Positions 59,930-64,000 of a stretch of 64,000 nt of DNA are shown here, in pieces (positions within the stretch are counted from its first letter, which is position 1; each line of letters starts with the position of its first letter). The position numbers and the translations under genes are program-made. The notes beneath the pieces were generated by a model, which saw only the letters and a list, made by a program, of their open reading frames with translations, was not told the origin of the DNA and searched no databases. The stretch comes from Mesorhizobium helmanticense (GTDB lineage: Bacteria; Pseudomonadota; Alphaproteobacteria; Rhizobiales; Rhizobiaceae): the NCBI RefSeq assembly GCF_003034915.1, contig NZ_PZJX01000043.1, positions 62,001-126,000 of the forward strand. Direction: 5' to 3'.

Positions 59930-60385
59930 ATGGCGCTGGATGACGATATCCGCATCCTGTCCACCGTGAGGCTCTTCGAGGACTTTACGGAGGAACAATT
60001 GCGTCTGCTCGCCTTCGGCGCAGAAACCACCATGCTGCAGGCCGACCACAAGCTCTACCGCGAGGACGATGTGGCCGATTCCGCCTATATCGTGGTCAGC
60101 GGGCGTATCGTGCTCTATCGCGAGCAGAATGGCGATCGCGTGCCGATCGGCACGGCCGGCCCCGGCACGATTCTAAGCGAACTGGCGCTGATCGCCGACA
60201 CCAACCGGCTGACCAGCGCCTTCGCCGAAATCGATTCGGAAGTGCTGCGGCTCAGCCGCAAGATGTTCCGCCGTATCCTGGAGGAATATCCCGATATCGC
60301 GGTGCATCTGCACCAGCGCATCTCCGAGGATTTCCAGGCGATGATCCGCCGCATCGAGAAACTGGCAACGCGTTTCGACGGCTGA
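59930..60385 (+). CDS. Small cyclic nucleotide-binding (Crp-like sensor) domain protein
   Basis: A 151-residue protein that is almost entirely a cNMP-binding beta-barrel domain (about residues 12-125; YREDDVADSAYIVVSGRIVL and GTAGPGTILSELALIADTNR), followed by a helix. It has no helix-turn-helix, so it is not a Crp/Fnr transcription factor. The normal phosphate-binding cassette arginine is not obvious at SELALIADTNR, so nucleotide binding is uncertain. It stands downstream of cenR, as in other rhizobia, but with a repeat-filled gap of 225 bp. Confidence 0.83.
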   Translation: MALDDDIRILSTVRLFEDFTEEQLRLLAFGAETTMLQADHKLYREDDVADSAYIVVSGRIVLYREQNGDRVPIGTAGPGTILSELALIADTNRLTSAFAEIDSEVLRLSRKMFRRILEEYPDIAVHLHQRISEDFQAMIRRIEKLATRFDG

Positions 60386-60404
60386 GCCGCGGCGGCAATC
60401 GGCA

Positions 60405-61211
60405 CTACTCTAAATCGAACCGCGCTATCACCGGCACATGGTCCGAGGGCCGGTCCCAGCCGCGCGCCAGCCGCAGGATCTCGTAGCCGGTAAAGTTCGG
60501 CACCAGGTTTGGCGACGACCAGACATGGTCCAGCCGCCGGCCGCGATCCGATGCTTCCCAATCCTGCGCGCGGTAGCTCCACCAAGTGTAGAGCTTCTGC
60601 TCATGCGGCACGTTGAGCCGCATCAGGTCGATCCAGTCGCCGGCCAGCCGCATCGCCTCGAAACTTTCCGTCTCGACCGGCGTGTGGCTGACCACCTTCA
60701 GGAGCTGCTTGTGCGACCAGACATCGTGCTCGAGCGGCGCGATATTGAGATCCCCGACCAGGATCGACCCTGACACCTCGTCGTGCTCGGCGCGGATGGC
60801 GTTCATTTCGGCGACGAAATCCAGCTTGTGCCTGAACTTGCGGTTGATCTCCGGATCGGGCTCGTCGCCGCCGGCCGGGACATAGAAATTGTGCAGCAGG
60901 ATCGCCTTGCCGCCCGCCCGCACCGTGACCGACAGATGCCGGCTGTCGTCGATCTCGCAGAAGCGCCGCTTTTCGACCACCTCGATCGGCCGGCGCGCCA
61001 CGGTCGCCACGCCGTGATAGCCCTTCTGGCCGTGGAAGGCGATGTGCTCGTAGCCGAGCTTGCGGAAGGCCTTTTCGGGAAACAGCTCGTCGGGAACCTT
61101 CGTTTCCTGCAGGCAAAGCACATCCGGTGCCTGCTCCTGAACCAGGCGCTCGACGATCGGCATGCGCAGGCGGACGGAATTGATGTTCCATGTGGCGACG
61201 GAAAAGGGCAT
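60405..61211 (-). CDS. xth: Exodeoxyribonuclease III / AP endonuclease
   Basis: Base-excision repair nuclease of 268 residues (Mg-dependent exonuclease III/EEP family). Conserved blocks are ATWNINSVRLRM, VLCLQETKV (metal glutamate), GDLNIAPLEHDVWSHKQL (Asp-Asn pair), RLDHVWSSPNL and the final SDHVPVIARF (catalytic Asp-His). It lies downstream of lolA on the same strand after a terminator, the usual order in Hyphomicrobiales. Confidence 0.94.
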   Translation of the reverse strand: MPFSVATWNINSVRLRMPIVERLVQEQAPDVLCLQETKVPDELFPEKAFRKLGYEHIAFHGQKGYHGVATVARRPIEVVEKRRFCEIDDSRHLSVTVRAGGKAILLHNFYVPAGGDEPDPEINRKFRHKLDFVAEMNAIRAEHDEVSGSILVGDLNIAPLEHDVWSHKQLLKVVSHTPVETESFEAMRLAGDWIDLMRLNVPHEQKLYTWWSYRAQDWEASDRGRRLDHVWSSPNLVPNFTGYEILRLARGWDRPSDHVPVIARFDLE

Positions 61212-61269
61212 GCGCAGGATCCAGCGGGCGACGCCGGAACCTGCCAGCCGCAGGCCTCAAAAACAAGCT

Positions 61270-61295
61270 GAGCCGCGCCCTGCGGGGCGCGGCTC
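61270..61295 (-). terminator. Rho-independent terminator of lolA
   Basis: A perfect 11-bp stem (arms 61270-61280 and 61285-61295, GAGCCGCGCCC on the minus strand) with a 4-base loop is followed on the transcribed strand by AGCTTGTTTTTG. Confidence 0.8.
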
Positions 61296-61322
61296 GCTTC
61301 TATCCACAGCTATCGAGATGGT

Positions 61323-61988
61323 TTAGCGCGACTTGGTGTTGAGCTCGCGATTGGCGGTGTAGTCGATGGCGAAGGTGTCGGGAGCGAAGTTGACGCCTTC
61401 CTTGACGTTGAAGATCATCACCGTCGTGTCCTTGCCTTGCGCGTCGGTGATGGTCCACTGGCGCAATTCGTAGGATTTCGGATCGAACATCATGGTGATC
61501 TTCGAATTGCCGAACACCGATTTGTCGGCGAGCTGAATGGTCGTCAGGTCGTTCTCTTCCTTGACGCTTTTGACGCGGCCGCCGGAGAGATCGATCCTGT
61601 TGTCGAGCAGCAGCTTGAGCGGCGTCTTCGACAGCGGGTAGAGGTCGGACGTCTTCAGCCTCTTGTTGAGGATGACCACCGATTGGCCGTCGGAAATCAC
61701 CCTGAAATTCGACGCTCCGTCATAGTTGAAACGAATCTTGCCCGGCCGTTCCAGGAAGAACTTGCCGCCGGTCTGTTCGCCCTTGGGCCCGAACTGGACG
61801 AACTCGCCGCTCATCGATTTGACGGAGGAGAAGTGGTCGGCGATCTTCTGCGCCGTCTGTGGCACCGCCGCTTGCGCCGAGGCCAGCAACTGGAATCCGG
61901 GCACGACATTGACGGCCGCGGCGCCGGCGAGCACCAGGCCGAAACCAAGCAGCTGGCGGCGGTTTGGGGCGAAAGATGAGTTGTTCAT
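61323..61988 (-). CDS. lolA: Outer-membrane lipoprotein carrier protein, LolA-like
   Basis: Periplasmic chaperone of 221 residues that ferries lipoproteins to the outer membrane. The N-terminus has NRRQLLGFGLVLAGAAAV, a leader with paired arginines that could use the Tat or Sec route. The mature part shows VKSMSGEFVQFGPKGEQTGG and FFLERPGKIRFNYDG, the LolA strand pattern. The ATG at 61988 is chosen, with AGAG 8 bases upstream; a GTG at 61997 is possible. It lies downstream of ftsK on the same strand and is followed by a good terminator. Confidence 0.88.
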   Translation of the reverse strand: MNNSSFAPNRRQLLGFGLVLAGAAAVNVVPGFQLLASAQAAVPQTAQKIADHFSSVKSMSGEFVQFGPKGEQTGGKFFLERPGKIRFNYDGASNFRVISDGQSVVILNKRLKTSDLYPLSKTPLKLLLDNRIDLSGGRVKSVKEENDLTTIQLADKSVFGNSKITMMFDPKSYELRQWTITDAQGKDTTVMIFNVKEGVNFAPDTFAIDYTANRELNTKSR

Positions 61989-62137
61989 GCCGGTCACTCT
62001 CTTGTGGTTCGTCTATTATCGTAGTCTCTGGGCCCCCAGTTGGGCTTAAGTTTGGCGGATCGATCAGGCTCAGCCTATCAACGCACCGCAAGGTCCGAAG
62101 GTTGCCGGCCGGCGGTCTATTGCACCGCCCCGGCCAA

Positions 62138-64000
62138 TCAGAACTTGTCGTCCTCCGTTGGCACCAGGATCTCGCGCTTTCCGGCGTGGTTGGCCGGGCC
62201 GACAATGCCTTCCTTCTCCATCTTCTCGATGATCGAGGCGGCGCGGTTGTAGCCGATGCCGAGCCGGCGCTGGATGTAGCTGGTCGAGGCCTTGCCGTCG
62301 CGCAGCACCACCGCGACCGCCTGGTCGTAGGGATCGTCGGAATCCTCGAAATTGCCGCCGCCACCGCCGCCAGATCCGCCCTTGCCCGACGGTTCGTCGT
62401 CGTCCTCGTCGTCGTCCTCGGTGATGGCGTCGAGATATTCCGGCACGCCCTGCAGCTTCAGATGCGCGACGATCTTCTCGACCTCGTCGTCGGACACGAA
62501 GGGGCCGTGCACGCGCTGGATGCGGCCGCCGCCGGCCATGTAGAGCATGTCGCCCATGCCGAGCAGTTGCTCTGCGCCCTGCTCGCCGAGGATGGTGCGG
62601 CTGTCGATCTTCGACGTCACCTGGAAGGAGATGCGGGTCGGGAAATTGGCCTTGATCGTGCCGGTGATGACGTCGACGGAAGGGCGCTGCGTCGCCATGA
62701 TGACATGGATGCCGGCGGCGCGCGCCATCTGCGCCAGGCGTTGCACGGCGCCTTCGATGTCCTTGCCGGCGACCATCATCAGGTCGGCCATCTCGTCGAT
62801 GATGACCACGATATAGGGCATCGGCTCGAGATCGAGGTTTTCCGTTTCGTAGATCGCCTCGCCGGTCTGCCGGTCGAAGCCGGTCTGCACCGTGCGCGAG
62901 ATCTTCTCGCCTTTCTTGTCGGCTTGGCTGACGCGGGCGTTGAAGCCGTCGATGTTGCGCACGCCGACCTTCGACATCTTGCGGTAGCGATCCTCCATCT
63001 CGCGCACCGTCCATTTCAGCGCCACCACCGCCTTCTTCGGGTCGGTGACGACGGGCGTCAAAAGATGCGGGATGCCGTCATAGACCGAGAGTTCCAGCAT
63101 TTTCGGATCGATCATGATCAGCCGGCAGTCCTGCGGCGTCAGCCGGTAGAGCAGCGAGAGAATCATGGTGTTGATGGCGACCGACTTGCCCGAGCCGGTG
63201 GTGCCGGCGACCAGCACATGCGGCATCTTGGCAATGTCGACGATGACCGCCTCGCCATTGATGGTCTTGCCGAGCGCCAGCGCCAGCTTGGCCTTGGTCG
63301 TCTCGAAATCGCGGCTGGCCATGATCTCCCTGAGATAGACGGTCTCGCGCTTGGCGTTCGGCAGTTCGATACCGATGGCGTTGCGGCCGGGCACCACGGC
63401 GACGCGGCAGGCGATCGCGCTCATCGAGCGGGCGATGTCGTCGGACAGGCCTATGACCCGCGACGATTTGATGCCTGGCGCCGGCTCGAGCTCGTAGAGC
63501 GTGACCACCGGACCCGGGCGCACGGCAATGATCTCGCCCTTGACGCCGAAATCCTCCAGCACGCCTTCGAGCAGGCGCGCATTCTGCTCCAACGCATCCT
63601 TGGACAGGCTGGCGTCGCGCACCACATTCTTGGGCTCGGACAGGAAATGCAGCGACGGCATCTCGAACGTGTCCGAGCCGATCAGCGAGGTCTGCGCCTC
63701 GCGCTGGACGCGGGCGCCCGGAGCCGGGCGCGGCGCCGGCGCTTCGACTCGCGTCGCCGCGTCGGAGCGGAAGTTCTGCACCTTCGCATTGGGCGCGGCG
63801 CGGCGCTGGCCCGTCGGTTCCGGCGCAAAGTCCATATCGTCGTCATCGTCGAAGACATCGGCATCATCGGGGTCGAGCGAGGCGCTGCGGTCGTTGACCA
63901 TGGCGGCGAAGAATTCCGGTTCGACGCGGGCGCGGCCATCCGGGCTCATTCGCGCCTCGGCGAACTCGGCCGACTCGACCCGCTCGGCGGCACGCCGCCA
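62138..64000 (-). CDS. ftsK: DNA translocase FtsK, 5' end cut by the window
   Basis: C-terminal 620 residues of the septal DNA pump that moves chromosomes at division and activates XerCD at dif. Visible are an acidic linker (DDADVFDDDDDMDF), the RecA-like motor with Walker A VAGTTGSGKSVAINTMIL, Walker B-type IVVIIDEMADLMM and VIMATQRPSVDVITG, and the winged-helix gamma domain (DPYDQAVAVVL; SYIQRRLGIGYNRAASII) that reads KOPS sites. A Gly/Asp/Glu-rich insert lies between motor and gamma domain. The frame stays open to base 64000, so the in-window ATG at 63949 is not the start; the membrane domain lies outside the window. Confidence 0.95.
   Translation of the reverse strand, partial: WRRAAERVESAEFAEARMSPDGRARVEPEFFAAMVNDRSASLDPDDADVFDDDDDMDFAPEPTGQRRAAPNAKVQNFRSDAATRVEAPAPRPAPGARVQREAQTSLIGSDTFEMPSLHFLSEPKNVVRDASLSKDALEQNARLLEGVLEDFGVKGEIIAVRPGPVVTLYELEPAPGIKSSRVIGLSDDIARSMSAIACRVAVVPGRNAIGIELPNAKRETVYLREIMASRDFETTKAKLALALGKTINGEAVIVDIAKMPHVLVAGTTGSGKSVAINTMILSLLYRLTPQDCRLIMIDPKMLELSVYDGIPHLLTPVVTDPKKAVVALKWTVREMEDRYRKMSKVGVRNIDGFNARVSQADKKGEKISRTVQTGFDRQTGEAIYETENLDLEPMPYIVVIIDEMADLMMVAGKDIEGAVQRLAQMARAAGIHVIMATQRPSVDVITGTIKANFPTRISFQVTSKIDSRTILGEQGAEQLLGMGDMLYMAGGGRIQRVHGPFVSDDEVEKIVAHLKLQGVPEYLDAITEDDDEDDDEPSGKGGSGGGGGGNFEDSDDPYDQAVAVVLRDGKASTSYIQRRLGIGYNRAASIIEKMEKEGIVGPANHAGKREILVPTEDDKF

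Overview
The window looks like chromosomal DNA of a high-GC alphaproteobacterium of the order Hyphomicrobiales (Rhizobiales), most likely Mesorhizobium or a close relative. This rests on the CenR-like regulator beside a small cyclic-nucleotide-binding protein, the ftsK-lolA-xth block, the mitofilin-type gene beside hemY and hemDC, a MucR/Ros family protein, the abundance of ABC importers, and intergenic palindromes of the kind scattered through Mesorhizobium genomes. The genus is inferred from gene content and sequence style, not from a database search. I saw no rRNA or tRNA gene, CRISPR array, prophage or complete insertion sequence. No gap without a gene exceeds 300 bases.

Left part (1-10.4 kb): the 3' end of a sodium:solute symporter gene with a YggT protein and a small membrane protein. 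A leftward BMP-family importer operon follows (binding protein, double ATPase, two permeases). Next is the leftward pcaIJF operon for the last steps of the beta-ketoadipate pathway. It is divergent from an IclR-type regulator, with a perfect palindromic operator between them.

Middle part (11.3-30.9 kb): the most unusual region. A two-armed locus diverges from a GntR/FCD regulator. The leftward arm is gntR, a GT1-type glycosyltransferase, a PuuA-like gamma-glutamylamine synthetase and a PuuB-like oxidase. The rightward arm is a polyamine-type ABC importer, a second GT1 glycosyltransferase, two tandem small cupins and an aldehyde dehydrogenase. It resembles a gamma-glutamyl-putrescine type catabolic pathway to which a pair of glycosyltransferases and cupins has been added. 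A separate polyamine-type importer operon with a short-chain dehydrogenase follows, divergent from a LuxR-type regulator.

Right-centre (31-47.8 kb): a fused enoyl-CoA hydratase/3-hydroxyacyl-CoA dehydrogenase; a ribose-type importer (binding protein, ATPase, two different permeases); and a carbohydrate cluster (GH15 glucan hydrolase, short 6-phosphogluconate dehydrogenase, glucose-6-phosphate dehydrogenase, ROK kinase) that could take glucose released inside the cell into the oxidative pentose phosphate route. Next come a MucR-like regulator lacking one canonical zinc ligand, an aminotransferase, an MFS exporter, a class I amidotransferase and a TerB protein.

Right part (47.8-64 kb): housekeeping genes. 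These are hemY, a mitofilin-like membrane protein, hemD and hemC, divergent from tsaD and gpsA, then YciI, EVE and methyltransferase genes, a LysR/DUF1127 divergent pair with a perfect 19-bp palindrome, an L,D-transpeptidase, cenR, a cNMP-binding protein, xth, lolA and the 5'-truncated ftsK. Several intergenic gaps here hold hairpin repeats.
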